A program made the translations under genes and the position numbers. A DNA stretch of 64,000 nt from Euwallacea fornicatus (Eukaryota; Arthropoda; Insecta; Coleoptera; Curculionidae), in the NCBI RefSeq assembly GCF_040115645.1, contig NW_027096046.1:248001-312000 (forward strand), in the 5' to 3' direction. Under the pieces are notes generated by a model that worked only from the letters and a program-made list of their open reading frames with translations, searched no databases and had not been told where the DNA came from. Numbering within the stretch: the first letter of the stretch is position 1; the number at the start of each line of letters is the position of its first letter. Shown here piece after piece: positions 35,820 to 51,046 of this stretch.

Positions 35820-38800
35820 CAACAACTCATGATTGCATCTTGTTGAATTTCCAAGAAAAATAGTACTTTATGTGCTCAAACACACAACTTTTGTGACTTT
35901 TCAAATTTTGAAGCTCGATAACTTTGGCAAATGTGGACCAAATTTGTTAACCAAAGTGTCAAATTAATCAGCTCGACAAGATCTTTAAAATGACACAACA
36001 ACTCATGATTGCATCTTGTTGAATTTCCAAGAAAAATAGTACTTTATGTGCTCAAACACACAACTTTTGTGACTTTTCAAACTTTGAAGCTCGATAGCTT
36101 CGGCAAATGAAGACCAAATTTGTTAAACAAAGTGTCAAATTAATCAGCTCGGCAAGGTTATGAAGATGTCACAACACATCATGATTACATCTTGTTGAAC
36201 TTCCAAGAAAAATAGTACTTTATGTGCTCAAACACACAACTTTTGTGACTTTTCAAACTTTGAAGCTCGATAACTTTGACAAATGTGGACCAAATTTGTT
36301 AACCAAAGTGTCAAATTAATCAGCTCGACGAGATTTTGAAGATGTCACAACACATCATGATTGCATCTTGTTGAATTTCCAAGAAAAATAGTACTTTATG
36401 TGCTCAAACACACAACTTTTGTGACTTTTCCAATTTTGAAGCTCGATAACTTTGGCAAATGTGGACCAAATGTGTTAACCAAAGTGTCAAATTAGTCAGC
36501 TCGACAAGGTTATGAAGATGTCACAACACATCATGATTACATCTTGTTGAACTTCCAAGAAAAATAGTACTTTATGTGCTCAAACACACATATTTTGTGA
36601 CTTTTCCAATTTTGAAGCTCGATAACTTTGGCAAATGAAGACCAAATTTGTTAAACAAAGTGTCAAATTAATCAGCTCGACGAAATCTTTAAAATGACAC
36701 AACAATTCATGATTGCATCTTGTTGAATTTCCAAGAAAAATAGTACTTTATGTGCTCAAACACACAACTTTTGTGACTTTTCAAACTTTGAAGCTCGATA
36801 ACTTTGGCAAATGTGGACCAAATTTGTTAACCAAAGTGTCAAATTAATCAGCTCGACGAGATCTTTAAAATGACACAACAACTCATGATTGCATCTTGTT
36901 GAATTTCCAAGAAAAATAGTACTTTATGTGCTCAAACACACAACTTTTGTGACTTTTCAAACTTTGAAGCTCGATAACTTTGGCAAATGTGGACCAAATT
37001 TGTTAACCAAAGTGTCAAATTAATCAGCTCGACGAGATTTTGAAGATGTCACAACACATCATGATTGTATCTTGTTGAATTTCCAAGAAAAATAGTACTT
37101 TATGTGCTCAAACACACAACTTTTGTGACTTTTCAAACTTTGAAGCTCGATAACTTTGGCAAATGTGGACCAAATTTGTTAACCAAAGTGTCAAATTAAT
37201 CAGCTCGACAAGATCTTTAAAATGACACAACAACTCATGATTGCATCTTGTTGAATTTCCAAGAAAAATAGTACTTTATGTGCTCAAACACACAACTTTT
37301 GTGACTTTTCAAACTTTGAAGCTCGATAACTTTGGCAAATGTGGACCAAATTTGTTAACCAAAGTGTCAAATTAATCAGCTCGACGAGATCTTTAAAATG
37401 ACACAACAACTCATGATTCCATCTTGTTGAATTTCCAAGAAAAATAGTACTTTATGTGCTCAAACACACAACTTTTGTGACTTTTCAAATTTTGAAGCTC
37501 GATAACTTTGGCAAATGTGGACCAAATTTGTTAACCAAAGTGTCAAATTAATCAGCTCGACAAGATCTTTAAAATGACACAACAACTCATGATTGCATCT
37601 TGTTGAATTTCCAAGAAAAATAGTACTTTATGTGCTCAAACACACAACTTTTGTGACTTTTCAAACTTTGAAGCTCGATAGCTTCGGCAAATGAAGACCA
37701 AATTTGTTAAACAAAGTGTCAAATTAATCAGCTCGGCAAGGTTATGAAGATGTCACAACACATCATGATTACATCTTGTTGAACTTCCAAGAAAAATAGT
37801 ACTTTATGTGCTCAAACACACAACTTTTGTGACTTTTCAAACTTTGAAGCTCGATAACTTTGACAAATGTGGACCAAATTTGTTAACCAAAGTGTCAAAT
37901 TAATCAGCTCGACGAGATTTTGAAGATGTCACAACACATCATGATTGCATCTTGTTGAATTTCCAAGAAAAATAGTACTTTATGTGCTCAAACACACAAC
38001 TTTTGTGACTTTTCCAATTTTGAAGCTCGATAACTTTGGCAAATGTGGACCAAATGTGTTAACCAAAGTGTCAAATTAGTCAGCTCGACAAGGTTATGAA
38101 GATGTCACAACACATCATGATTACATCTTGTTGAACTTCCAAGAAAAATAGTACTTTATGTGCTCAAACACACATATTTTGTGACTTTTCCAATTTTGAA
38201 GCTCGATAACTTTGGCAAATGAAGACCAAATTTGTTAAACAAAGTGTCAAATTAATCAGCTCGACGAAATCTTTAAAATGACACAACAATTCATGATTGC
38301 ATCTTGTTGAATTTCCAAGAAAAATAGTACTTTATGTGCTCAAACACACAACTTTTGTGACTTTTCAAACTTTGAAGCTCGATAACTTTGGCAAATGTGG
38401 ACCAAATTTGTTAACCAAAGTGTCAAATTAATCAGCTCGACGAGATCTTTAAAATGACACAACAACTCATGATTGCATCTTGTTGAATTTCCAAGAAAAA
38501 TAGTACTTTATGTGCTCAAACACACAACTTTTGTGACTTTTCAAACTTTGAAGCTCGATAACTTTGGCAAATGTGGACCAAATTTGTTAACCAAAGTGTC
38601 AAATTAATCAGCTCGACGAGATTTTGAAGATGTCACAACACATCATGATTGTATCTTGTTGAATTTCCAAGAAAAATAGTACTTTATGTGCTCAAACACA
38701 CAACTTTTGTGACTTTTCAAACTTTGAAGCTCGATAACTTTGGCAAATGTGGACCAAATTTGTTAACCAAAGTGTCAAATTAATCAGCTCGACAAGATCT

Positions 38801-38880
38801 TTAAAATGACACAACAACTCATGATTGCATCTTGTTGAATTTCCAAGAAAAATAGTACTTTATGTGCTCAAACACACAAC
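35820..38880. repeat. 9-mer (1,584-bp) higher-order repeat, two copies
   Basis: Markers GGCAAGG (36151, 37735), CAAATGTGTT (36471, 38055) and CGAAATC (36681, 38265) are all offset by 1,584 bp. The second copy loses similarity near 38.88 kb. The same 9-mer appears again at 59.0-62.2 kb. It is a different unit from the 9-mer at 15-18 kb. Confidence 0.82.
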
Positions 38881-39783
38881 TTTTGTGACTTTTCAAACTT
38901 TGAAGCTCGATAACTTTGACAAATGTGGACCAAATTTGTTAACCAAAGTGTCAAATTAATCAGCTCGACGAGATCTTTAAAATGACACAACAATTCATGA
39001 TTGCATCTTGTTGAATTTCCAAGAAAATTAGTACTTTATGTGCTCAAACACACAACTTTTGTGACTTTTCAAACTTTGAAGCTCGATAACTTTGGCAAAT
39101 GTGGACCAAATTTGTTAACCAAAGTGTCAAATTAATCAGCTCGACGAGATTTTGAAGATGCCACAACACATCATGATTGCATCTTGTTGAATTTCCAAGA
39201 AAAATAGTACTTTATGTGCTCAAACACACAACTTTTGTGACTTTTCCAATTTTGAAGCTCGATAACTTTGGCAAATGTGGACCAAATTTGTTAACCAAAG
39301 TGTCAAATTAATCAGCTCGACGAGATCTTTAAAATGACACAACAATTCATGATTGCATCTTGTTGAATTTCCAAGAAAATTAGTACTTTATGTGCTCAAA
39401 CACACAACTTTTGTGACTTTTCAAACTTTGAAGCTCGATAACTTTGGCAAATGTGGACCAAATTTGTTAACCAAAGTGTCAAATTAATCAGCTCGACGAG
39501 ATTTTGAAGATGCCACAACACATCATGATTGCATCTTGTTGAATTTCCAAGAAAAATAGTACTTTATGTGCTCAAACACACAACTTTTGTGACTTTTCCA
39601 ATTTTGAAGCTCGATAACTTTGGCAAATGTGGACCAAATTTGTTAACCAAAGTGTCAAATTAATCAGCTCGACGAGATCTTTAAAATGACACAACAATTC
39701 ATGATTGCATCTTGTTGAATTTCCAAGAAAAATAGTACTTTATGTGCTCAAACACACAACTTTTGTGACTTTTCCAATTTTGA

Positions 39784-42700
39784 TGCTCGATAACTTTGGC
39801 AAATGTGGACCAAATTTGTTAACCAAAGTGTCAAATTAATCAGCTCGACGAGATCTTTAAAATGACACAACAATTCATGATTGCATCTTGTTGAATTTCC
39901 AAGAAAAATAGTACTTTATGTGCTCAAACACACAACTTTTGTGACTTTTCAAACTTTGAAGCTCGATAACTTTGACAAATGTGGACCAAATTTGTTAACC
40001 AAAGTGTCAAATTAATCAGCTCGACGAGATCTTTAAAATGACACAACAATTCATGATTGCATCTTGTTGAATTTCCAAGAAAAATAGTACTTTATGTGCT
40101 CAAACACACAACTTTTGTGACTTTTCAAACTTTGAAGCTCGATAACTTTGGCAAATGTGGACCAAATTTGTTAACCAAAGTGTCAAATTAATCAGCTCGA
40201 CAAGGTTATGAAGATGTCACAACACATCATGATTACATCTTGTTGAATTTCCAAGAAAAATAGTACTTTATGTGCTCAAACACACAACTTTTGTGACTTT
40301 TCAAAATTTGAAGCTCGATAACTTTGGCAAATGTGGACCAAATTTGTTAACCAAAGTGTCAAATTAATCAGCTCGACGAGATCTTTAAAATGACACAACA
40401 ATTCATGATTGCATCTTGTTGAATTTCCAAGAAAAATAGTACTTTATGTGCTCAAACACACAACTTTTGTGACTTTTCAAACTTTGAAGCTCGATAACTT
40501 TGGCAAATGTGGACCAAATTTGTTAACCAAAGTGTCAAATTAATCAGCTCGACAAGATCTTTAAAATGACACAACAACTCATGATTGCATCTTGTTGAAT
40601 TTCCAAGAAAAATAGTACTTTATGTGCTCAAACACACAACTTTTGTGACTTTTCAAACTTTGAAGCTCGATAACTTTGGCAAATGTGGACCAAATGTGTT
40701 AACCAAAGTGTCAAATTAATCAGCTCGACGAGATTTTGAAGATGTCACAACACATCATGATTGCATCTTGTTGAATTTCCAAGAAAAATAGTACTTTATG
40801 TGCTCAAACACACAACTTTTGTGACTTTTCAAACTTTGAAGCTCGATAACTTTGACAAATGTGGACCAAATTTGTTAACCAAAGTGTCAAATTAATCAGC
40901 TCGACGAGATCTTTAAAATGACACAACAATTCATGATTGCATCTTTTTGAATTTCCAAGAAAATTAGTACTTTATGTGCTCAAACACACAACTTTTGTGA
41001 CTTTTCAAATTTTGAAGCTCGATAACTTTGGCAAATGTGGACCAAATTTGTTAACCAAAGTGTCAAATTAATCAGCTCGACGAGATTTTGAAGATGTCAC
41101 AACACATCATGATTGTATCTTGTTGAATTTCCAAGAAAAATAGTACTTTATGTGCTCAAACACACAACTTTTGTGACTTTTCAAACTTTGAAGCTCGATA
41201 ACTTTGGCAAATGTGGACCAAATTTGTTAACCAAAGTGTCAAATTAATCAGCTCGACGAGATCTTTAAAATGACACAACAATTCATGATTGCATCTTGTT
41301 GAATTTCCAAGAAAAATAGTACTTTATGTGCTCAAACACACAACTTTTGTGACTTTTCAAACTTTGAAGCTCGATAACTTTGGCAAATGTGGACCAAATT
41401 TGTTAACCAAAGTGTCAAATTAATCAGTTCGACGAGATTTTGAAGATGTCACAACACATCATGATTGCATCTTGTTGAATTTCCAAGAAAAATAGTACTT
41501 TATGTGCTCAAACACACAACTTTTGTGACTTTTCCAATTTTGAAGCTCGATAACTTTGGCAAATGTGGACCAAATTTGTTAACCAAAGTGTCAAATTAAT
41601 CAGCTCGACGAGATCTTTAAAATGACACAACAATTCATGATTGCATCTTGTTGAATTTCCAAGAAAAATAGTACTTTATGTGCTCAAACACACAACTTTT
41701 GTGACTTTTCAAACTTTGAAGCTCGATAACTTTGGCAAATGTGGACCAAATTTGTTAACCAAAGTGTCAAATTAATCAGCTCGACGAGATTTTGAAGATG
41801 GCACAACACATCATGATTGCATCTTGTTGAATTTCCAAGAAAAATAGTACTTTATGTGCTCAAACACACAACTTTTGTGACTTTTCCAATTTTGAAGCTC
41901 GATAGCTTCGGCAAATGAAGACCAAATTTGTTAAACAAAGTGTCAAATTAATCAGCTCGACAAGGTTATGAAGATGTCACAACACATCATGATTACATCT
42001 TCTTGAACTTCCAAGAAAAATAGTACTTTATGTGCTCAAACACACAACTTTTGTGACTTTTCAAACTTTGAAGCTCGATAGCTTCGGCAAATGAAGACCA
42101 AATTTGTTAACCAAAGTGTCAAATTAATCAGCTCGACAAGGTTATGAAGATGTCACAACACATCATGATTACATCTTGTTGAATTTCCAAGAAAAATAGT
42201 ACTTTATGTGCTCAAACACACAACTTTTGTGACTTTTCAAAATTTGAAGCTCGATAACTTTGGCAAATGTGGACCAAATTTGTTAACCAAAGTGTCAAAT
42301 TAATCAGCTCGACGAGATCTTTAAAATGACACAACAATTCATGATTGCATCTTGTTGAATTTCCAAGAAAAATAGTACTTTATGTGCTCAAACACACAAC
42401 TTTTGTGACTTTTCAAACTTTGAAGCTCGATAACTTTGGCAAATGTGGACCAAATTTGTTAACCAAAGTGTCAAATTAATCAGCTCGACAAGGTTATGAA
42501 GATGTCACAACACATCATGATTACATCTTGTTGAATTTCCAAGAAAAATAGTACTTTATGTGCTCAAACACACAACTTTTGTGACTTTTCAAAATTTGAA
42601 GCTCGATAACTTTGGCAAATGTGGACCAAATTTGTTAACCAAAGTGTCAAATTAATCAGCTCGACGAGATCTTTAAAATGACACAACAATTCATGATTGC

Positions 42701-45320
42701 ATCTTGTTGAATTTCCAAGAAAAATAGTACTTTATGTGCTCAAACACACAACTTTTGTGACTTTTCAAACTTTGAAGCTCGATAACTTTGGCAAATGTGG
42801 ACCAAATTTGTTAACCAAAGTGTCAAATTAATCAGCTCGACAAGATCTTTAAAATGACACAACAACTCATGATTGCATCTTGTTGAATTTCCAAGAAAAA
42901 TAGTACTTTATGTGCTCAAACACACAACTTTTGTGACTTTTCAAACTTTGAAGCTCGATAACTTTGGCAAATGTGGACCAAATGTGTTAACCAAAGTGTC
43001 AAATTAATCAGCTCGACGAGATTTTGAAGATGTCACAACACATCATGATTGCATCTTGTTGAATTTCCAAGAAAAATAGTACTTTATGTGCTCAAACACA
43101 CAACTTTTGTGACTTTTCAAACTTTGAAGCTCGATAACTTTGACAAATGTGGACCAAATTTGTTAACCAAAGTGTCAAATTAATCAGCTCGACGAGATCT
43201 TTAAAATGACACAACAATTCATGATTGCATCTTTTTGAATTTCCAAGAAAATTAGTACTTTATGTGCTCAAACACACAACTTTTGTGACTTTTCAAATTT
43301 TGAAGCTCGATAACTTTGGCAAATGTGGACCAAATTTGTTAACCAAAGTGTCAAATTAATCAGCTCGACGAGATTTTGAAGATGTCACAACACATCATGA
43401 TTGTATCTTGTTGAATTTCCAAGAAAAATAGTACTTTATGTGCTCAAACACACAACTTTTGTGACTTTTCAAACTTTGAAGCTCGATAACTTTGGCAAAT
43501 GTGGACCAAATTTGTTAACCAAAGTGTCAAATTAATCAGCTCGACGAGATCTTTAAAATGACACAACAATTCATGATTGCATCTTGTTGAATTTCCAAGA
43601 AAAATAGTACTTTATGTGCTCAAACACACAACTTTTGTGACTTTTCAAACTTTGAAGCTCGATAACTTTGGCAAATGTGGACCAAATTTGTTAACCAAAG
43701 TGTCAAATTAATCAGCTCGACGAGATTTTGAAGATGTCACAACACATCATGATTGCATCTTGTTGAATTTCCAAGAAAAATAGTACTTTATGTGCTCAAA
43801 CACACAACTTTTGTGACTTTTCCAATTTTGAAGCTCGATAACTTTGGCAAATGTGGACCAAATTTGTTAACCAAAGTGTCAAATTAATCAGCTCGACGAG
43901 ATCTTTAAAATGACACAACAATTCATGATTGCATCTTGTTGAATTTCCAAGAAAAATAGTACTTTATGTGCTCAAACACACAACTTTTGTGACTTTTCAA
44001 ACTTTGAAGCTCGATAACTTTGGCAAATGTGGACCAAATTTGTTAACCAAAGTGTCAAATTAATCAGCTCGACGAGATTTTGAAGATGGCACAACACATC
44101 ATGATTGCATCTTGTTGAATTTCCAAGAAAAATAGTACTTTATGTGCTCAAACACACAACTTTTGTGACTTTTCCAATTTTGAAGCTCGATAGCTTCGGC
44201 AAATGAAGACCAAATTTGTTAAACAAAGTGTCAAATTAATCAGCTCGACAAGGTTATGAAGATGTCACAACACATCATGATTACATCTTCTTGAACTTCC
44301 AAGAAAAATAGTACTTTATGTGCTCAAACACACAACTTTTGTGACTTTTCAAACTTTGAAGCTCGATAGCTTCGGCAAATGAAGACCAAATTTGTTAAAC
44401 AAAGTGTCAAATTAATCAGCTCGACAAGGTTATGAAGATGTCACAACACATCATGATTACATCTTGTTGAACTTCCAAGAAAAATAGTACTATATGTGCT
44501 CAAACACACAACTTTTGTGACTTTTCAAACTTTGAAGCTCGATAGCTTCGGCAAATGAAGACCAAATTTGTTAAACAAAGTGTCAAATCAATCAGCTCGA
44601 CAAGGTTATGAAGATGTCACAACACATCATGATTACATCTTGTTGAACGTCCAAGAAAAATAGTACTTTATGTGCTCAAACACACAACTTTTGTGACTTT
44701 TCAAACTTTGAAGCTCGCTAGCTTCGGCAAATGAAGACCAAATTTGTTAAACAAAGTGTCAAATTAATCAGCTCGACAAGGTTATGAAGATGTCACAACA
44801 CATCATGATTACATCTTGTTGAACTTCCAAGAAAAATAGTACTTTATGTGCTCAAACACACAACTTTTGTGACTTTTCAAACTTTGAAGCTCGATAACTT
44901 CGGCATATGTGGACCAAATTTCTTAAACAAAGTGTCAAAGTAATCACCTCAACGAGATTTTGAAGATGTCACAACACATCATGATTGCATCTTGTTGAAT
45001 TTCCAAGAAAAATAGTTCTTTATGTGCTCAAACACACAACTTTTGTGACTTTTCAAACTTTGAAGCTCGATAACTTTGGCAAATGCGGAACAAATTTGTT
45101 AACCAAAGTGTCAAATTAGTCAGCTCGACAAGGTTATGAAGATGTCACAACACATCATGATTACATCTTGTTGAACTTCCAAGAAAAATAGTACTTTATG
45201 TGCTCAAACACACATATTTTGTGACTTTTCCAATTTTGAAGCTCGATAACTTTGGCAAATGAAGACCAAATTTGTTAAACAAAGTGTCAAATTAATCAGC
45301 TCGACGAAATCTTTAAAATG
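39784..45320. repeat. Macro-cassette copies IIa and IIb with a 13-mer (2,288-bp) duplication
   Basis: TTTTGATGCTCG at 39784 is 9,152 bp (52 monomers) from copy I. CAAGGTTATG (40201, 42489), ATCTTTTTG (40943, 43231) and GATGGCAC (41801, 44089) each repeat at 2,288 bp, so the cassette is partly duplicated; the first part stops near 42.1 kb, before the full run of type C units. Between the CAAGG and GGCAC markers the copies here are 352 bp (two monomers) shorter than copies I and III. A 352-bp dimer duplication is also visible at 42137/42489, and another at 39161/39513 just before the block. Confidence 0.82.
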
Positions 45321-45599
45321 ACACAACAATTCATGATTGCATCTTGTTGAATTTCCAAGAAAAATAGTACTTTATGTGCTCAAACACACAACTTTTGTGA
45401 CTTTTCAAACTTTGAAGCTCGATAACTTTGGCAAATGTGGACCAAATTTGTTAACCAAAGTGTCAAATTAATCAGCTCGACGAGATCTTTAAAATGACAC
45501 AACAACTCATGATTGCATCTTGTTGAATTTCCAAGAAAAATAGTACTTTATGTGCTCAAACACACAACTTTTGTGACTTTTCAAACTTTGAAGCTCGAT

Positions 45600-48500
45600 A
45601 CCTTTGGCAAATGTGGACCAAATTTGTTAACCAAAGTGTCAAATTAATCAGCTCGACGAGATTTTGAAGATGTCACAACACATCATGATTGCATCTTGTT
45701 GAATTTCCAAGAAAAATAGTACTTTATGTGCTCAAACACACAACTTTTGTGACTTTTCAAACTTTGAAGCTCGATAACTTTGACAAATGTGGACCAAATT
45801 TGTTAACCAAAGTGTCAAATTAATCAGCTCGACGAGATCTTTAAAATGACACAACAATTCATGATTGCATCTTGTTGAATTTCCAAGAAAATTAGTACTT
45901 TATGTGCTCAAACACACAACTTTTGTGACTTTTCAAACTTTGAAGCTCGATAACTTTGGCAAATGTGGACCAAATTTGTTAACCAAAGTGTCAAATTAAT
46001 CAGCTCGACGAGATTTTGAAGATGTCACAACACATCATGATTGCATCTTGTTGAATTTCCAAGAAAAATAGTACTTTATGTGCTCAAACACACAACTTTT
46101 GTGACTTTTCCAATTTTGAAGCTCGATAACTTTGGCAAATGTGGACCAAATTTGTTAACCAAAGTGTCAAATTAATCAGCTCGACGAGATCTTTAAAATG
46201 ACACAACAACTCATGATTGCATCTTGTTGAATTTCCAAGAAAAATAGTACTTTATGTGCTCAAACACACAACTTTTGTGACTTTTCAAACTTTGAAGCTC
46301 GATAGCTTCGGCAAATGAAGACCAAATTTGTTAAACAAAGTGTCAAATTAATCAGCTCGGCAAGGTTATGAAGATGTCACAACACATCATGATTACATCT
46401 TGTTGAACTTCCAAGAAAAATAGTACTTTATGTGCTCAAACACACAACTTTTGTGACTTTTCAAACTTTGAAGCTCGATAACTTTGACAAATGTGGACCA
46501 AATTTGTTAACCAAAGTGTCAAATTAATCAGCTCGACGAGATTTTGAAGATGTCACAACACATCATGATTGCATCTTGTTGAATTTCCAAGAAAAATAGT
46601 ACTTTATGTGCTCAAACACACAACTTTTGTGACTTTTCCAATTTTGAAGCTCGATAACTTTGGCAAATGTGGACCAAATGTGTTAACCAAAGTGTCAAAT
46701 TAGTCAGCTCGACAAGGTTATGAAGATGTCACAACACATCATGATTACATCTTGTTGAACTTCCAAGAAAAATAGTACTTTATGTGCTCAAACACACATA
46801 TTTTGTGACTTTTCCAATTTTGAAGCTCGATAACTTTGGCAAATGAAGACCAAATTTGTTAAACAAAGTGTCAAATTAATCAGCTCGACGAAATCTTTAA
46901 AATGACACAACAATTCATGATTGCATCTTGTTGAATTTCCAAGAAAAATAGTACTTTATGTGCTCAAACACACAACTTTTGTGACTTTTCAAACTTTGAA
47001 GCTCGATAACTTTGGCAAATGTGGACCAAATTTGTTAACCAAAGTGTCAAATTAATCAGCTCGACGAGATCTTTAAAATGACACAACAACTCATGATTGC
47101 ATCTTGTTGAATTTCCAAGAAAAATAGTACTTTATGTGCTCAAACACACAACTTTTGTGACTTTTCAAACTTTGAAGCTCGATAACTTTGGCAAATGTGG
47201 ACCAAATTTGTTAACCAAAGTGTCAAATTAATCAGCTCGACGAGATTTTGAAGATGTCACAACACATCATGATTGTATCTTGTTGAATTTCCAAGAAAAA
47301 TAGTACTTTATGTGCTCAAACACACAACTTTTGTGACTTTTCAAACTTTGAAGCTCGATAACTTTGGCAAATGTGGACCAAATTTGTTAACCAAAGTGTC
47401 AAATTAATCAGCTCGACAAGATCTTTAAAATGACACAACAACTCATGATTGCATCTTGTTGAATTTCCAAGAAAAATAGTACTTTATGTGCTCAAACACA
47501 CAACTTTTGTGACTTTTCAAACTTTGAAGCTCGATAACTTTGACAAATGTGGACCAAATTTGTTAACCAAAGTGTCAAATTAATCAGCTCGACGAGATCT
47601 TTAAAATGACACAACAATTCATGATTGCATCTTGTTGAATTTCCAAGAAAAATAGTACTTTATGTGCTCAAACACACAACTTTTGTGACTTTTCAAACTT
47701 TGAAGCTCGATAACTTTGGCAAATGTGGACCAAATTTGTTAACCAAAGTGTCAAATTAATCAGCTCGACGAGATCTTTAAAATGACACAACAATTCATGA
47801 TTGCATCTTGTTGAATTTCCAAGAAAAATAGTACTTTATGTGCTCAAACACACAACTTTTGTGACTTTTCAAACTTTGAAGCTCGATAACTTTGGCAAAT
47901 GTGGACCAAATTTGTTAACCAAAGTGTCAAATTAATCAGCTCGACGAGATTTTGAAGATGTCACAACACATCATGATTGTATCTTGTTGAATTTCCAAGA
48001 AAAATAGTACTTTATGTGCTCAAACACACAACTTTTGTGACTTTTCAAACTTTGAAGCTCGATAACTTTGGCAAATGTGGACCAAATTTGTTAACCAAAG
48101 TGTCAAATTAATCAGCTCGACGAGATTTTGAAGATGCCACAACACATCATGATTGCATCTTGTTGAATTTCCAAGAAAAATAGTACTTTATGTGCTCAAA
48201 CACACAACTTTTGTGACTTTTCCAATTTTGAAGCTCGATAACTTTGGCAAATGTGGACCAAATTTGTTAACCAAAGTGTCAAATTAATCAGCTCGACGAG
48301 ATCTTTAAAATGACACAACAATTCATGATTGCATCTTGTTGAATTTCCAAGAAAAATAGTACTTTATGTGCTCAAACACACAACTTTTGTGACTTTTCCA
48401 ATTTTGATGCTCGATAACTTTGGCAAATGTGGACCAAATTTGTTAACCAAAGTGTCAAATTAATCAGCTCGACGAGATCTTTAAAATGACACAACAATTC

Positions 48501-51040
48501 ATGATTGCATCTTGTTGAATTTCCAAGAAAAATAGTACTTTATGTGCTCAAACACACAACTTTTGTGACTTTTCAAACTTTGAAGCTCGATAACTTTGGC
48601 AAATGTGGACCAAATTTGTTAACCAAAGTGTCAAATTAATCAGCTCGACGAGATCTTTAAAATGACACAACAACTCATGATTGCATCTTGTTGAATTTCC
48701 AAGAAAAATAGTACTTTATGTGCTCAAACACACAACTTTTGTGACTTTTCAAACTTTGAAGCTCGATACCTTTGGCAAATGTGGACCAAATTTGTTAACC
48801 AAAGTGTCAAATTAATCAGCTCGACGAGATCTTTAAAATGACACAACAATTCATGATTGCATCTTGTTGAATTTCCAAGAAAATTAGTACTTTATGTGCT
48901 CAAACACACAACTTTTGTGACTTTTCAAACTTTGAAGCTCGATAACTTTGGCAAATGTGGACCAAATTTGTTAACCAAAGTGTCAAATTAATCAGCTCGA
49001 CGAGATTTTGAAGATGTCACAACACATCATGATTGCATCTTGTTGAATTTCCAAGAAAAATAGTACTTTATGTGCTCAAACACACAACTTTTGTGACTTT
49101 TCCAATTTTGAAGCTCGATAACTTTGGCAAATGTGGACCAAATTTGTTAACCAAAGTGTCAAATTAATCAGCTCGACGAGATCTTTAAAATGACACAACA
49201 ACTCATGATTGCATCTTGTTGAATTTCCAAGAAAAATAGTACTTTATGTGCTCAAACACACAACTTTTGTGACTTTTCAAACTTTGAAGCTCGATAGCTT
49301 CGGCAAATGAAGACCAAATTTGTTAAACAAAGTGTCAAATTAATCAGCTCGGCAAGGTTATGAAGATGTCACAACACATCATGATTACATCTTGTTGAAC
49401 TTCCAAGAAAAATAGTACTTTATGTGCTCAAACACACAACTTTTGTGACTTTTCAAACTTTGAAGCTCGATAACTTTGACAAATGTGGACCAAATTTGTT
49501 AACCAAAGTGTCAAATTAATCAGCTCGACGAGATTTTGAAGATGTCACAACACATCATGATTGCATCTTGTTGAATTTCCAAGAAAAATAGTACTTTATG
49601 TGCTCAAACACACAACTTTTGTGACTTTTCCAATTTTGAAGCTCGATAACTTTGGCAAATGTGGACCAAATGTGTTAACCAAAGTGTCAAATTAGTCAGC
49701 TCGACAAGGTTATGAAGATGTCACAACACATCATGATTACATCTTGTTGAACTTCCAAGAAAAATAGTACTTTATGTGCTCAAACACACATATTTTGTGA
49801 CTTTTCCAATTTTGAAGCTCGATAACTTTGGCAAATGAAGACCAAATTTGTTAAACAAAGTGTCAAATTAATCAGCTCGACGAAATCTTTAAAATGACAC
49901 AACAATTCATGATTGCATCTTGTTGAATTTCCAAGAAAAATAGTACTTTATGTGCTCAAACACACAACTTTTGTGACTTTTCAAACTTTGAAGCTCGATA
50001 ACTTTGGCAAATGTGGACCAAATTTGTTAACCAAAGTGTCAAATTAATCAGCTCGACGAGATCTTTAAAATGACACAACAACTTATGATTGCATCTTGTT
50101 GAATTTCCAAGAAAAATAGTACTTTATGTGCTCAAACACACAACTTTTGTGACTTTTCAAACTTTGAAGCTCGATAACTTTGGCAAATGTGGACCAAATT
50201 TGTTAACCAAAGTGTCAAATTAATCAGCTCGACGAGATTTTGAAGATGTCACAACACATCATGATTGTATCTTGTTGAATTTCCAAGAAAAATAGTACTT
50301 TATGTGCTCAAACACACAACTTTTGTGACTTTTCAAACTTTGAAGCTCGATAACTTTGGCAAATGTGGACCAAATTTGTTAACCAAAGTGTCAAATTAAT
50401 CAGCTCGACAAGATCTTTAAAATGACACAACAACTCATGATTGCATCTTGTTGAATTTCCAAGAAAAATAGTACTTTATGTGCTCAAACACACAACTTTT
50501 GTGACTTTTCAAACTTTGAAGCTCGATAACTTTGACAAATGTGGACCAAATTTGTTAACCAAAGTGTCAAATTAATCAGCTCGACGAGATCTTTAAAATG
50601 ACACAACAATTCATGATTGCATCTTGTTGAATTTCCAAGAAAATTAGTACTTTATGTGCTCAAACACACAACTTTTGTGACTTTTCAAACTTTGAAGCTC
50701 GATAACTTTGGCAAATGTGGACCAAATTTGTTAACCAAAGTGTCAAATTAATCAGCTCGACGAGATTTTGAAGATGCCACAACACATCATGATTGCATCT
50801 TGTTGAATTTCCAAGAAAAATAGTACTTTATGTGCTCAAACACACAACTTTTGTGACTTTTCCAATTTTGAAGCTCGATAACTTTGGCAAATGTGGACCA
50901 AATTTGTTAACCAAAGTGTCAAATTAATCAGCTCGACGAGATCTTTAAAATGACACAACAATTCATGATTGCATCTTGTTGAATTTCCAAGAAAAATAGT
51001 ACTTTATGTGCTCAAACACACAACTTTTGTGACTTTTCCA
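45600..51040. repeat. 17/18-mer higher-order repeat, about two copies
   Basis: Markers CGATACCTTTGG (45601, 48769; 18 monomers apart), GGCAAGG (46359, 49351) and CAAATGTGTT (46679, 49671; both 17 monomers apart) show two copies of about 3 kb that differ by one monomer missing near 48.8 kb. Parts are shared with the 9-mer HOR at 36-39 kb (offset 49 monomers from 38055 to 46679). Confidence 0.78.
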
Positions 51041-51046
51041 ATTTTG